64,000 bases of DNA, from contig AZYM01000117.1 in the NCBI GenBank assembly GCA_000611715.1, forward strand, positions 1 to 64,000. Direction: 5' to 3'. This stretch comes from Scolecobasidium constrictum UM 578 (Eukaryota > Ascomycota > Dothideomycetes > Venturiales > Sympoventuriaceae). The translations under genes were made by a program, and so were the position numbers. Every line of letters begins with the position of its first letter. Position 1 is the stretch's first letter. The notes beneath the pieces were generated by a model that saw nothing but the letters and a program-made list of their open reading frames with translations, was not told the origin of the DNA and searched no databases. Positions 35,329-46,718 of the stretch are shown here, piece after piece.

Positions 35329-37269
35329 TCAGAACAGGCTGAACTTCCTTCGAGGGCTGCCACCGCCAACACCAGCAGAGCTGCCCTCAGCGCTGTATCC
35401 AGAATCAACGCCCTCCTCTTCACCAAAGTCAATATCAAAGCCTTCATCATTCTTCCTCTCCTGAGCATCACCTTCTTCTGCGTCCTCTTGCCACGCTTTC
35501 TGCATCGCACCTCTTGTGTTCCACCTCAGCGTTCGTGAGATACTATCGAACCACTCTGTTGGACGGGAGAGGACGGTCGGGAATGGGTACTGTGAAGCGG
35601 CGATTGTGACACAGTCGCCCTGACGGAGCTCGATGCGACCCTTGCCGTCAAACGCACAGTATGCTGTCGCACGGCTGCCTTTTGGTACGGCAACGCGGAG
35701 TGCCATACTGTCGTTCAAGAGCATAGGTCGGAAGGATAAGGTGTGGGGACAGATCGGTGTGAGCAGGATGGCAGGAATGTCAGGGTGAACGAGAGATCCT
35801 CCCGCTGACAGAGAATATGCAGTGCTGCCGGTGGGTGTCGAGAAGATGCAGCCATCGGCTTGCACGACGGTCAGAAGCTCGCCGTCTCCATAGAGCTCGA
35901 GATTCGAAACATAAGGCGATGGGCCACGATCGATGACAAGCTCATTGAGCACTTCAAACTGCTCGCCTTCGATCGGGTCTGTGGAGTTCGCAGCTGGTGC
36001 GCGATAGACTGTGCAAGTGAATCTCATGCGCATGTTGACTCTCATGCCTTCGTCGCCCATGATTGCGTTGAGCGACTCCTTGAAATGTTTGTATTCGAAG
36101 TTGGTGAGAAATCCGAGAGAGCCGAGCGAGAACGACAGGATTGGCGGCACGATGCGCTGGAAGAGCCAGCTTGTGTACAAGACTGTGCCATCGCCGCCAA
36201 GCGTGAGAACGAGATCGAACTTCTCTGGCGTAGACCAGCACAGATCCGGTGTCCAATACCGTAGCATTGTCTCGTACTTCGGGTGACGCGCAACCAAGGT
36301 ATCAGCATCAAATCGCTTTGATCGCCGCAATTTTGCATCAACATAAACGTTGACCCCAACCTCGCTGCCATTCCTTGGTGTCTCGAGCAACCATTCAGCA
36401 AGCTCTCGTGTCAAAACCACAAGATCATTGTCCCTTGCCTTGGTCACGATCATGACGTTCCTGACTGCGCGCTTGATTGGCCGTCGCTGAAGCTGCCTGG
36501 ACACTTCGCGCACACCTGTCGCAGTCTGCATGAGCTTGCTGTGAGACATAGACGCATCCTCTTGCAGCTCCATGAGCACCTTCTCAATGTCTACCGCATC
36601 GTCGAATCTTCTATGGAAAAAGCAGGGCGACTGCAGCGCGGCTAATCTGCTTGCCATAGTCGGACTCGCTGTGTCCAACTGCAAGTCAGAGAATGCTTGC
36701 GACAGACGTCGCGACCGCGAGTTCGAACCGGCTTCGCCCTCTGGCTTGACAATGTTGATGTTGCTGCCATTGCCAGCCATGAGAGATTGTATTGTCGAGG
36801 ACATGGGGAGGGTCGATGTCGGCGGAGGTCGGCTCATGACTGCCTTCAAGATCGTCTGTCGTGGTATGAAGTCGATAGATTGCGCGTTCTTGCGATGTGA
36901 CGTCCGCCTTTCCACTTTCTTGCCAATATCAAGAGGCGGCGGTTTCGCGACCAAACGGTCAGCGGATCTAGGCGGTAGAGCAGGTATGGTCGTGTGCGCG
37001 AATCCTATATCGCTGCCGGAAAGTGTGGAGTTGAATGCCGGAGAAGCCTCTGGAAATATTGCTACCGGAGCGCCATCGTGGGGATTGTTATCGCCGGTAG
37101 CAGAAAGATCTGAGTCGCCTTGCTGGCTTACAGGTTCCAGTGGTTGCGTTGCAGCCCGCGAGCTTGTGCTATCGACTAATTCGCGATTTACGGTGAGATC
37201 CAGATGTGTGTAATCTTGCGGTACAGGCGCTGAGTCCAGCATGGCGGGCCTGTCGGTGGTAACGGCCAT
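35329..37269 (-). CDS. utr1: NAD+ kinase (ATP-NAD kinase, UTR1-like)
   Basis: It phosphorylates NAD+ (and often NADH) to NADP(H) in the cytosol. It is a single exon of 646 aa. Residues 1 to about 230 are a low-complexity regulatory tail. The catalytic domain runs from about 260 to 580, with LVLTLGGDGTVLYTSWLFQ (GGDGT), FSLGSLGFLTNF, the NELVIDRGPSPYVSNLELYGDG (NE/D) motif, ADGCIFSTPTGSTAYSLSAGGSLVHP, ICPHTLSFRPMLL, and a C-terminal acidic Glu/Asp-rich tail. Motif order and length match fungal UTR1 proteins. Firm call. Confidence 0.94.
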   Translation of the reverse strand: MAVTTDRPAMLDSAPVPQDYTHLDLTVNRELVDSTSSRAATQPLEPVSQQGDSDLSATGDNNPHDGAPVAIFPEASPAFNSTLSGSDIGFAHTTIPALPPRSADRLVAKPPPLDIGKKVERRTSHRKNAQSIDFIPRQTILKAVMSRPPPTSTLPMSSTIQSLMAGNGSNINIVKPEGEAGSNSRSRRLSQAFSDLQLDTASPTMASRLAALQSPCFFHRRFDDAVDIEKVLMELQEDASMSHSKLMQTATGVREVSRQLQRRPIKRAVRNVMIVTKARDNDLVVLTRELAEWLLETPRNGSEVGVNVYVDAKLRRSKRFDADTLVARHPKYETMLRYWTPDLCWSTPEKFDLVLTLGGDGTVLYTSWLFQRIVPPILSFSLGSLGFLTNFEYKHFKESLNAIMGDEGMRVNMRMRFTCTVYRAPAANSTDPIEGEQFEVLNELVIDRGPSPYVSNLELYGDGELLTVVQADGCIFSTPTGSTAYSLSAGGSLVHPDIPAILLTPICPHTLSFRPMLLNDSMALRVAVPKGSRATAYCAFDGKGRIELRQGDCVTIAASQYPFPTVLSRPTEWFDSISRTLRWNTRGAMQKAWQEDAEEGDAQERKNDEGFDIDFGEEEGVDSGYSAEGSSAGVGGGSPRRKFSLF

Positions 37270-38589
37270 AGCGGCTAAAAATACTCGGATCGAGTCCAGC
37301 TCTCAGCGGGGGATCTGCTGCGGGTGCTCGGCACGCTCACAACTGATAGAATGGGTCGTCCTCTGCTCGTCCGGCGGCAGTCGATGACTTCGTCGTGTGA
37401 ATGTGCCTCAAGCACTGTCTAACTTGCACGCGACGCTGGGCTTGGAGTTAAGGTTTAATCGGTGGTACTCGCGCACCAGACTAGGCCGCATTATGAACCA
37501 TATTTCTGATCTTCTCCTTATTTTGAGGGATCGGGGTCTGCAACCGAAAAAGCGCATGGTCTGGGCGCGTGGGCACTGCCTGGATTCAAGCGAAACGCAA
37601 CACCTCGACCCGCCGATGTGACGCGCTGCTACACTGTGCATGCGTACCAGTGATTAGGGGAGCCATGACCTGGGCGCCGCTGTTGCAGTGCAGCAGTCAG
37701 CTTGTCCCTGCCCCGGCGAAGCCTCAAAAGATGCGAAAGTGGATCCTCGACTATCGGCAGTGTTGCAGAAGTTAGGGGTGAAGCAAAGAAGGAATGCCTC
37801 AACGGACGCCTATCGCCAACCTCAAACACAAAGTTGCAAACAAATGCTCAATTGAAGGATCCACTGCTGCGACAACACGTGCCTGCCGCGACCTTGGTCA
37901 GTGGAGTTCGTGCTGGAGATCATTTTGGCTGGATGTGGCGGGTCGTCCTTGAAACCTTGAGACATGCTGTGTAGCAGTTACCTCACTTCGATAGATTCGG
38001 CAATCTATGTCCGTGAAAAGAATTGCTATCCAGACAAAGGTCATGGCTGTGAGTGGTCTTTCCTACACAGCAAATGCGTAGGAAAGTCTCTCACAGAGTT
38101 GATCCCTTAACGAGGAACGCAACTAATAGGTCATCTCACGTCTGCCCTGAGCGGACTCTATATCATCGAGACGTCGCGAGTACCTCAACTGCTTTCTACA
38201 TCCAGCAAACACTGAAACCTAAGGCTTGCATGTTTGCTCGCGGTCCGGTACCAAGCATTTATGTTTCATAAACGGTTCCGCATAGCTGGCGCATAGCTGG
38301 CGCATAACCTATGACAGCCGGAGAGCCGATGTTGCTGTATGCAAACGAGGGACAATGCACGAAGCTTTGCTGGACATATTGAGCAGATAAGCGCATGATA
38401 CGAGAAGCTACACAAGTGTGTTGTGTGTATTTTGAAGGCAATATCCTTGAGTCGTTGCAATTCAGGTACAATTGTTATGCACATCCAGGAAAGTGCTCTT
38501 CGAGCGCTAATGTCTCGCGGTTGAGCCGATGGTCATGTCATTGATGTTCTACATCATCTGATTACTTGTACCATGCAGCAGAAGCTCGT
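37270..38589. other. 1.3 kb intergenic
   Basis: It lies between the NAD kinase start and the LYS9 3' end, both minus strand. No gene is supported. A short 11-base tandem repeat lies at 38281-38306. Confidence 0.45.
38281..38306 (+). repeat. short 11-base direct repeat
   Basis: CATAGCTGGCG occurs twice in a row, followed by a partial third copy (CATA). No function is implied. Confidence 0.7.
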
Positions 38590-40012
38590 CTATAGCGTCT
38601 TCTCTGTGCAGAAGATGCCATACTTCTCCTTGAGCTCGTCCATAATCGGGTTGTTGATCTCTGGGTCCATTGGCGCCAGCACACCTCTCTTGCTCAACCT
38701 GCCATCGAGAACCTGCAACACGGCAACAGCGACAGGGGTACCGACCAGCTTAGCCATGGATGAGTAGCCGTTGGGGTCGCCATTGTCGCAGAGCGTCGAC
38801 GTGCGGGTCTCCTTGCTGCCATCCTTGTGCTCAATCTCGAAGCGATGCTGGAGCATTACCAAGTCACGCTCGCCAGGACCATATGCCATCTTCTTCTCCA
38901 GGACAGCGCACAGCGTGTCGAGTGGGTTGCCCTTCTTAACGACGAGATCATCACTGAAGAGACCAATCCACTTGAGGCCCTCGATGATGCGGGTCTTCTC
39001 GTCGTTGTCTATCATGTCAATCAGCATTCATTTCAAATCAGTACAAGATGATGGCCAGCTTACCTGCGAACGTGGTCTTGCTGCTGATGCCCCAAACGAG
39101 GTCATCAAAGCCGTTCGAGCTTGAACCAATTTGCTTAGCTGTGAGCTCCTTCCATGTCAAGTTCTTGTCGTCCTTGAGGTAGTCTTTCTCCGAGTCATCA
39201 AGGAAACCAATGTCAAGAATGCACTTGACGAATTGGGGGAAGCCAGCATATCTCAGTGTACCTCGAATAATGGTCTCAGCTTCAGGCATGGAGTAACGCT
39301 CACGGTAGACGGTGCTGTCACGATTAGGATACGCCACCAGGTTGTATCCTTGGTAGCCAGTGTGGTATGGCTTAGCTGTGCCCATCAGATCTTCGGTAGA
39401 GACCTCGACAGTCTTGCCATCCTTGTAGTACTTGGCAGAGTTCTTGAGGGCAAGAAGCACGCCTCTACTGCTCCATGAGAACTTGTAGCCAAGAGGATTG
39501 TCACTGTTCTCAGCTGCAGGAAGACCCCCACAGTACGACAAGAAGCTCAAGATCTTGCCACCCTCCTTGTGAACTTCGTCGATCGTCTTGACGGCGTACA
39601 GATGGTCGATACCTGGATCAAGACCGATTTCGTTCATAACGGTAATGCCAGCCTCCTTGCACTTCTCATCGAGCTCAGACATGGATGGTGAGACGTATGA
39701 TGAAGTGACGACATGCTTCTTGGCTTTGATGGCGGCATTGATGACTTTCGAGTGGTACAGGTATGGAATGAGTGAGATGGTGACATCGTGTTTTGCGACT
39801 TCGGCGTCCAGAGCAGGCTGATCAAAGACGTCTATTGAGATGGCACTGGTGTTATCGAACTTGCTTGCGAGCTTTTGTGCGGTCTCCAATGTTCGGTTGC
39901 CAATGGTGACATGAATGCCAGCTTTGACAAGAATGTCGACAGTGGGTTCCGTAACGAATCCAGAACCGAGGAGAAGAGCCTTGCGGCCGCGTCCAAGTAC
40001 CATTGAGTCCAT
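38590..40012 (-). CDS. lys9: saccharopine dehydrogenase (NADP+, L-glutamate-forming), LYS9
   Basis: The penultimate step of fungal lysine biosynthesis by the alpha-aminoadipate route, in the cytosol: it joins aminoadipate semialdehyde and glutamate to saccharopine. Two exons (40012-39064, 39008-38590) encode 455 aa, the usual length. The Rossmann loop is LLLGSGFVTEPTVD, followed by VTISLIPYLYHSKVINAAIKAKKHVVTSSYVSP, NEIGLDPGIDHLYAVK, SYCGGLPAAENSDNPLGYKFSWSSRGVL, and GYQGYNLVAYPNRDS. The C-terminal part contains SSMAKLVGTPVAVAVLQVL and GVLAPM. The start could also be the Met four codons later. It is divergent from the FAM32A-like gene. Confidence 0.95.
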
Positions 40013-40423
40013 GCTGTGTGTTGTATGACTGTGCGATGTATTAGCCTAGTCATTTCTCGATTTTCTTTAGGACCAAATATTCAGAATGCCAGAATATGCA
40101 GATTAGCAACGCTAGGAGATCGAAAAGGGGCTGAAAATAACATAAAAGGACTTGTCTCCAACATAGACCACTTACTTACAGTATGTATTTGACTTGAGTC
40201 GAGATTGAAGCCAGAATGACTATCACTGAGTTTTCTGGTGTATCTCAACCCAAGAATCCACCACTTTCTACCGATGTCGGCAAGCACCCCTGTCGTCTTG
40301 ACGTGGATGCTGCCTTAGGCTGTAAAAGGCAAGTCAACGACCGTGAGAGAGGTGGTGTAAATCGTTACTGTTGGCACTCAGTACGACTACTCCGATTCTA
40401 CTCGAACATTGTCCTGAGTCGAG
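40013..40423. promoter_or_regulatory. divergent region between LYS9 and the FAM32A-like gene
   Basis: 411 bases. TGAGTC cores appear twice (near 40195 and 40409) and resemble half of the GCN4/CPC1 site TGAGTCA, but lack the final A. This is suggestive only for amino-acid control of LYS9. Confidence 0.35.
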
Positions 40424-40912
40424 ATGCCGAGCTCTGACTACACCACTGCCACTGGCGGTGCGCTCAAGCTCAAAGGCAGCAACGTCACCAAGAAGAAAAA
40501 GAAGAAGTCGAAGCAGCCTACAGCTGATGGCGACGATACAAAAGCTTCTAGCAGTTCAAAAGAACCCGCCACACATGCAGCAGAAGGCGAAGATGTCGAT
40601 AAGACTGAGACCGCCGTCTCAAAGAGCTTGCGCGAAGAAGAGGACAGCTTGCGACAGGAGATCGAGAAGGAGTTCAAGCAGACTGGGCGGCCGAAGACTG
40701 AAGCAGAAAAGCGATTCGAAGAGCAGAGACGGAAGCGCTTGGAGGAGCGCTTGCAGAGAGATGGAGTCAAGACACATAAAGAGCGTGTCGAGGAGCTGAA
40801 CAGATACCTGAGCAAACTCAGTGAACACCACGACATGTATGTTCGCGCAATCGTTACACTTCACAGGACATCGCTAATCTGTGTTCAAAGGCCCCGAATT
40901 GGACCTGGCTAA
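40424..40912 (+). CDS. FAM32A-like (DUF1754) protein
   Basis: A small, highly charged nuclear protein. In animals and yeasts the family is linked to the spliceosome, where FAM32A's C-terminus reaches the catalytic centre. Two exons (40424-40836, 40891-40912) encode 144 aa. Features in order: GGALKLKG, a poly-Lys run (KKKKKKSK), an acidic Ser-rich middle, KTEAEKRFEEQRRKRLEERL, then KTHKERVEELNRYLSKLSEHHDM and the terminal PRIGPG. The 54-base intron is a multiple of three with no in-frame stop, so retaining it would add 18 residues before the same tail. Good family match. Confidence 0.85.
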   Translation: MPSSDYTTATGGALKLKGSNVTKKKKKKSKQPTADGDDTKASSSSKEPATHAAEGEDVDKTETAVSKSLREEEDSLRQEIEKEFKQTGRPKTEAEKRFEEQRRKRLEERLQRDGVKTHKERVEELNRYLSKLSEHHDMYVRAIVTLHRTSLICVQRPRIGPG

Positions 40913-41269
40913 TTATGAGTCCGATGGCCTACACGATTGGCATCGCCGTGTCGTGCTGGGACAGCACAACTGCAGTATGCTGCCTTGGCCGAATCCGTCC
41001 GAGTCGACGCCGGCGCATCGATCTCGAACAATCTTTCCAGTTGCAAAGAGGTGGAACTTCATGATTCTTGTCTTCAATAAGCTGTCAAGAACGGCAAAGG
41101 TGGTAAGCGCACAATGCACGCTCGATGCCTCAGCAGGTACGGCTCTGGGCGACAGCCATGAAGCCGATGCAGACTCCGTTCAATTCGAAAGAATTCAAGA
41201 CCCATTCACGACTGCGAAGGTCCGCGACAAGAGCTGTACAGAAGTTGCGTTGACTGATATATCCTGAGC

Positions 41270-41800
41270 TCGCGGATTTGGCCACAAGAGCCCAAAACCA
41301 TCGCTGCCCAAAAGCAGATTGAAAAAGCTAACTGGCTCAAGAACGAATTGATCGAGGTCGCCAAAGGTGCAATCGGCAACTCGAACTCACTAGTTGATCA
41401 ACTCGTGTTCCTGGAGCTGATGTGCGATCCTCGGCGTGCTTCGGTTGAGATGCGCAAGTGCTTGAAACTGCGGATCGAAGCTGCGCCAATCGCAACAAAC
41501 CGCAGAATTAGCGCGCATCGATGACATGGACACACATGCTGGAGTTGCATTGATCCTTCACACAACTCCTAAGCATTTCATGAGCAATAGCAGAATGATT
41601 ATTTGTGCGACTCGCAATCTCCTCGACTCTATGGAATGATGCGATGACGTCGAAGGGGACAGGGTTGAGCTAGTCCCAAACCAGTATCGTGATTACCTCC
41701 AGGTCTTTCGCCAGCTTGCGTTCTCAGCGACAACGACTTATCACAACCGCAATGATTCAGTACAAACGCTCAAAATTCAGTATGTGAGTTTGAGTGATTG
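41270..41800 (+). pseudogene. decayed gene of unknown function
   Basis: Coding-like stretches appear in changing frames. One (about 41281-41523) reads IWPQEPKTIAAQKQIEKANW and continues through ELMCDPRRASVEMRKCLKL to a TGA. Another (about 41510-41640) reads RIDDMDTHAGVALILHTTP, and resumes after an in-frame TGA with DRVELVPNQYRDYLQVFRQL. The amino-acid composition looks protein-like, but at least one frame change and stops interrupt it. I do not recognise the family. It could instead be an intron-rich gene that I have not resolved. Confidence 0.35.
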
Positions 41801-44526
41801 TCGCCTCATTCCAAACACATTTTCTATACCTCGATCTTGAGACTCGATCTGAAACGCGTCGCACTCCATTTTCACCTTGTCTCGCGTCGTACTGGACCCT
41901 GACAATCGAGATCGCAACACCCTTTGACGCCAAATCACGTTACCAAAGCTCTGGAATCAATTTCCGAACTTCAAGCATCATCTTTGCATGTTGTCGATTT
42001 TAGGCTGCGATATCACAGTCAATGCAAGGTACCAGAGCAACGTGGATCATGAGCATGAAATGCGCCGATGATGGTGCGGCGCCATGCGCCCATCGTTCAG
42101 ATCGACTGGCTTGGATCTCTTCCTTTTGTGCCCGCACGGTTCCCTGGTTCCAGGGGTGCGCCGACCACGTAGCCAGCGCTGATTGCGACGTTTGACTGTG
42201 CGAGTGACAGCTGTGGCTTCAGCAATTACGAGAAATGCCGGCCATCTGATCGAAGCTGTAAGGGTTGGATTTGGGGTCCAGCTGACGCTCGCATCATTCA
42301 TCATCTTCACACGACAATAAGCATATGGGGCAGAGCGGAAGCAGCATGCGGGATGTCTAGGGCTTGCGTGCGCTGGACCGAACCTTAATAATTTGATACA
42401 GATGCCTTGCGATCCGAATTACTCTTGTCGCATTGAGGCGGGACAGTGTACCTGAAACACAGCTCTCGACATCCAAGCTGCAGCGACTGCTATCAATTGC
42501 GGTCTACATGTTCCGGCGCCGGCAGTGTGTGTGCTATCGCATGCGACACTCGGCATTGTGCGCATGTTGCTTTGCGCTAGCGCTTTGTCGTTCGAAGCAA
42601 GTATGATTATCCGGGAATCCTAGATAGACTGGACTCGTGCTTTCAACCCCTCGCTTCACCGATACCGATATCGATGGTCGAATCCCATTCGTGCCATTGG
42701 AAGATCTTCGGGTACGTACCTTTTGCAATCCTTCGCTATCCGCGGCCCAGTACACCTGCATACGGGCTAGCCATGAAGCGTCATTTTCGTCTCCAGTTTC
42801 AAGAGCGCGTGCGCAGCATCTGCTCCGCATGCCATGCAGCTTGCGGGTGGGATTGCGTGGTGAAGAATTTTCCTGCGCAACGGGCTCCATCGCTGCCGCT
42901 GTCGCTGCCGAATGCGATTTCTGTTGGTGACACGGGTTTGGTTGCGCAAATGCCACAAGCGCCATGTATGATATCAAAGCGCACAGTGCTCTCCTGCCAA
43001 TTGATGCGCCACCGGCCGGTGCAGCGCTCTGCATATATGACGAGCTTGCGAACACGGTGAAACAATACCTAGGATCAGACGAATTGACCATGATGGAAGC
43101 ATATATCAGACGATTGAGAAGCTGTTATATAATCCAGTCTCCGCAATTCGATGGTCATCATGGTCCGTTCTCCCACGACGCAAAGTGATCGGCATTTGCT
43201 CAGCATACGTCTTGCGCTCAGCCAACCGTCAGAGCACCCCCATTCTCACGAGCGATCACTTGCGATAGCGATAATGAGGAACCCCGGCACTCGCATGAGC
43301 GTTGGCAAGTACATCTTGAGATTGACGAGCGAGCACCTGCTTCCGCAAGATTTCAGCATGGAGACGATATGGTGGCGTGCGATTGGCTGGTGACGGCCTC
43401 GCTTTTGCAGCGCTTCCTGCAGAGCGAATCATCAACGCCCAAGCTTATGCGGGAGCCGAACGCTACAGTATTGAGGGACCTGCTACGTCTAAATCTAGAC
43501 ATGGGCCTGTCCAGCGAAGCAAGCAGGGCAGACGGCGATTTGAATCGAACTCTGTCACCCAAGATATCGCTGTCGCAAACCAGTGTTTCCATGGTTCGTC
43601 TGTCTGGGTCGAGTGGACCTTGATGGCGCTATGGCCGTATATAGCAGGCGAAGACTGGCGCACAGCCAGCGGCATGCTTGACGCTGGGATGGAGTCGAGC
43701 GCAAGCTGAATGAAGTGTATTGTAGGAGAGCAATGATGGCCATGGCCAATTGAGCTTGCACTGATAGCGCAAGGTGGACTGAGTTGTGCGAGATAGACGC
43801 TCCGGATACTTCCATGGTCAGTTGACTTTGGCTGCGCATCTGGACCGTGATAGATTGATATTCCCCTCCTATGTTCAACAAAGATACTGTGTAAATGCGA
43901 TTTGAGATTTGAGAGCTTCGAAACGCAATTGCGAAGCATTCTGATCATTTTGCAGTGTAATTTTGTGTGGTGCGCATGCCATATCAGGTGTTGTGCTGGT
44001 TGGCCCACACTGGACCTGCTGCGACACTTCTCCGCTTCAACCATTCTCGCATTCTTTCTCCCTCACCGCGACTGTACAAACTGAGCACAACACAAATCAC
44101 TGCTCTACAGCTCGATGTAAGTGCTACCAAAGCATATAGCCACTCATGATGCAAGAATACGAGCATTAACACAGTGCAGCAGTCGAAGTCGACTCTGTGC
44201 CCACAGTTGCTGGCACAGCCGTCATTCACACAGTGTCAAGGGCTGAAGTGGCCATCCGTAAGTCATCTCAATCATCATTGGTATGTAAATGAGTCCTCTT
44301 GCATCGGCGACCATGCCTAATGCTCAATTTGGCACATCCGACTGACGAGCGCGGGAGAACAGTGTCGCTGGCGCTGTGCCGTATCGCTGCGCACAGCTGG
44401 TGACGAATCGACCAGCGACCAGCTCCCGAGAGCGCCCGCTTGCACTTTCGACCCTTCGACGGTGTCAACATACACCGGCTTTCGCATATCGTACATCCTA
44501 TACGCCAACTTACTACTGTCGTTGCC
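41801..44526. other. gene-poor region and upstream leader of the Zn2Cys6 gene
   Basis: 2.7 kb with many overlapping ORFs below 200 aa on both strands, none with recognisable motifs. The last few hundred bases have GTAAG-like and CAG-like sites and may be a spliced 5' leader of the next gene. Confidence 0.4.
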
Positions 44527-46718
44527 ATGGAGGTTCGGAACCTCTTGTCGGCGGATGCCCAGAGGGCCCCCCAGCCCAGCATCGAGGCCGATCCCAACGC
44601 ACACTACAACTGGCGAGGCAATGGCATGGGCAGCATGCAAGGACAAGATCAGAGAGGCATGGCAACCTCGCCGCAGCGCCCAGTCCGCATCGGCGACCAC
44701 GTTGCCAGCCCCTACTCGGTGTCATCGGGCACACCCAAGAGTGTCGCCTTCGAGCTGATCTTGCCCGAAGCGCCGCAGCAGCGAGCCCGCTTGCCGATGC
44801 GAGTCAACATCTACCCACATGATGCGACAGACTCGATCGTCACTACCGTCAAGAACTTCTATGGTCTGTATGACGGCAATGGCGTCAGCTTCGAGGACAA
44901 GGAGGGCAACACCCTTATCGCGAGGTATGAGAACTTCCAGAATCGCATGACGGTGTATGTCAGGGTCACCGAAGAGGCGTACGGCTCTGCGGCTGGCACG
45001 CCACGGGTGTCCATGTCTCCTAAGCGCCCTCATCTTGGACCGGCTTTTGAGATGAACGCCCCCGTTCAGGACGACATGTATGGGCAGCCTCGACCTTCGT
45101 CTCGATCAGCGAGACCGCGCAGCGCATCTCCTCATGGGCGGAGCAGGCGCAGTGCTTCTGTGAGCACAAATTCTAAGTCTCGCTCCAGACCTACAATCAA
45201 GAGCAGGACTGGTAGCACACAGGGAAGCTTCGCAGATGGTCAGTTCGACCGCGATGCCAGCGACAGTGATGGCGGCGATGCTTCAGTGACTAGCTCTCGC
45301 AGGGGCAAGGTTGCTGAGGTCGTCAGTGCTGAGATCAGTGTTGAGAATATTGTTGAAGGTGGGCGACGAAAGCGCGCTCGCTTTGACAGCTCGGTAAGTT
45401 CTTTCATATTGCTCGGATCTATGCATCAGAATCATCACTGACTTGATTGTACCAGGAACTCCCACTGTTTGTGCCATCGCAGGTGCCGATGCCCAACTCG
45501 ATCTCCTCTGTCTCCCCACAGCGACGCATTGGCCAGCCCACGTTCGGCTCGCCATACCAATACTCGAACCAACAAACATTCTCATACCAGCAACCACTGC
45601 CATCGCCACAGAGCAGGTCATACTCGGACGTACAAGCACACAATGCAGGCACATTCACGCCAAGCTATGGGAATAGGGAGCTGCGCCAGCGCCCAGCACA
45701 CTATCCGGCAGCTCGCTATAGCAATGGCAGCGGTATCCTGCCAACGCCAGATCCCACCATTGGCAGTGTGATCTCGGATGAGGACGTTGCTCTCCAGCTC
45801 ATGCGTCTTGGCGAGGCATCCAACTTCTCCAGCCATGGCCGCACTTCCACATCTACTGTGGACGATGCTCTGAGCGGCAAAGCTGAAGCGTCTGACTACA
45901 GCGACGAAATCAGCGATGCCGATGACGAGGACCTGCCGCCAGCAGGCTACGCTAGTGACGAGTACAGTGGCGAGGAGTACGAAGATCGCCAAGATGCCTC
46001 GTTCAATGGCAATAGTGATAGCATCACGCCAGGCCATATGAACCAGCCCAACAAGCTCATGAAGACGAAGCCACACAGCGACAAGCGCGACGGCACTTCC
46101 GTCCCACGCAAGCTCTCCAAGTCTGCGTCTACATCGTCCAACAAGCCTAGGAGCAAGAAGTCCATCGATGGCTCTGCTTCTGGCAAGACGCCCATCTCGC
46201 CAATGTCGCTTCCAACACAGTCACGCAAGGCGTCAAATGCGTCCCTCACATACGGTCCAGATGAGGAGGACTTGTCAGCCAAGCCACGTTGCCAGCGCTG
46301 CCGCAAGAGCAAGAAAGGCTGCGATCGCCAGCGACCATGCGGCAGGTGCCGAGACGCAGGAATTGGCATCGAAGGCTGCGTGAGCGAGGACGAGGGCAAT
46401 GGCCGCAAGGGGCGGTATGGTCGCCACATGGGTGTGCCGATCAAGAAAGACGGGATGCCAGATGGGATGCCGAGTCTGCAGCCGGCTCTGACACCGCAGA
46501 TCCCGCATATTCATACGCATATGAGCCCCAATGCTCATGCGCATGGACATGCTCATGCTCACTCTCACTCTCATGGCCCGGCGCATCAGCATGGGCATTC
46601 TCATAGCCATTCTGGCAGCTATGGTATGCCGTTTGCGCACTCGCCTCCTGCTGTGGGGCATATGCCCATGGGACCACCGAGTCTGATGGGCGTGGGCCAG
46701 AAGAAGAGGAAGAGGTAG
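44527..46718 (+). CDS. Zn2Cys6 transcription regulator with His-rich tail
   Basis: A nuclear DNA-binding protein, two exons (44527-45393, 45456-46718), 709 aa. About residues 50-150 form a conserved globular part (KSVAFELILPEAPQQRARLPMRVNIYPHD... TVKNFYGLYDGNGVSFEDKEGNTLIARYENF), which looks like a PB1/ubiquitin-like fold; that reading is my inference. A long Ser-rich disordered middle follows. The Zn2Cys6 cluster is near the C-terminus, Cys568-x2-Cys571-x6-Cys578-x5-Cys584-x2-Cys587-x9-Cys597, an unusual position since most are N-terminal. Residues about 640-680 are a run of His/Ala/Ser/Gly repeats, and the protein ends KKRKR, a likely nuclear signal. I recall similar conserved fungal proteins of unassigned function. 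Confidence 0.85.
46525..46625 (+). repeat. His-codon-rich imperfect tract
   Basis: Imperfect CAT/GCN repeats coding for alternating His with Ala, Ser and Gly in the tail of the Zn2Cys6 protein. They could bind metal ions. Confidence 0.65.

Noticed and set aside
40190..40415. TGAGTC elements as CPC1/GCN4 sites for LYS9
   Set aside because: Both lack the final A of TGAGTCA; kept only as a low-confidence remark.
40881..41267. 128-codon ORF after the FAM32A-like gene
   Set aside because: Overlaps the end of that gene in another frame and shows no protein family signature.
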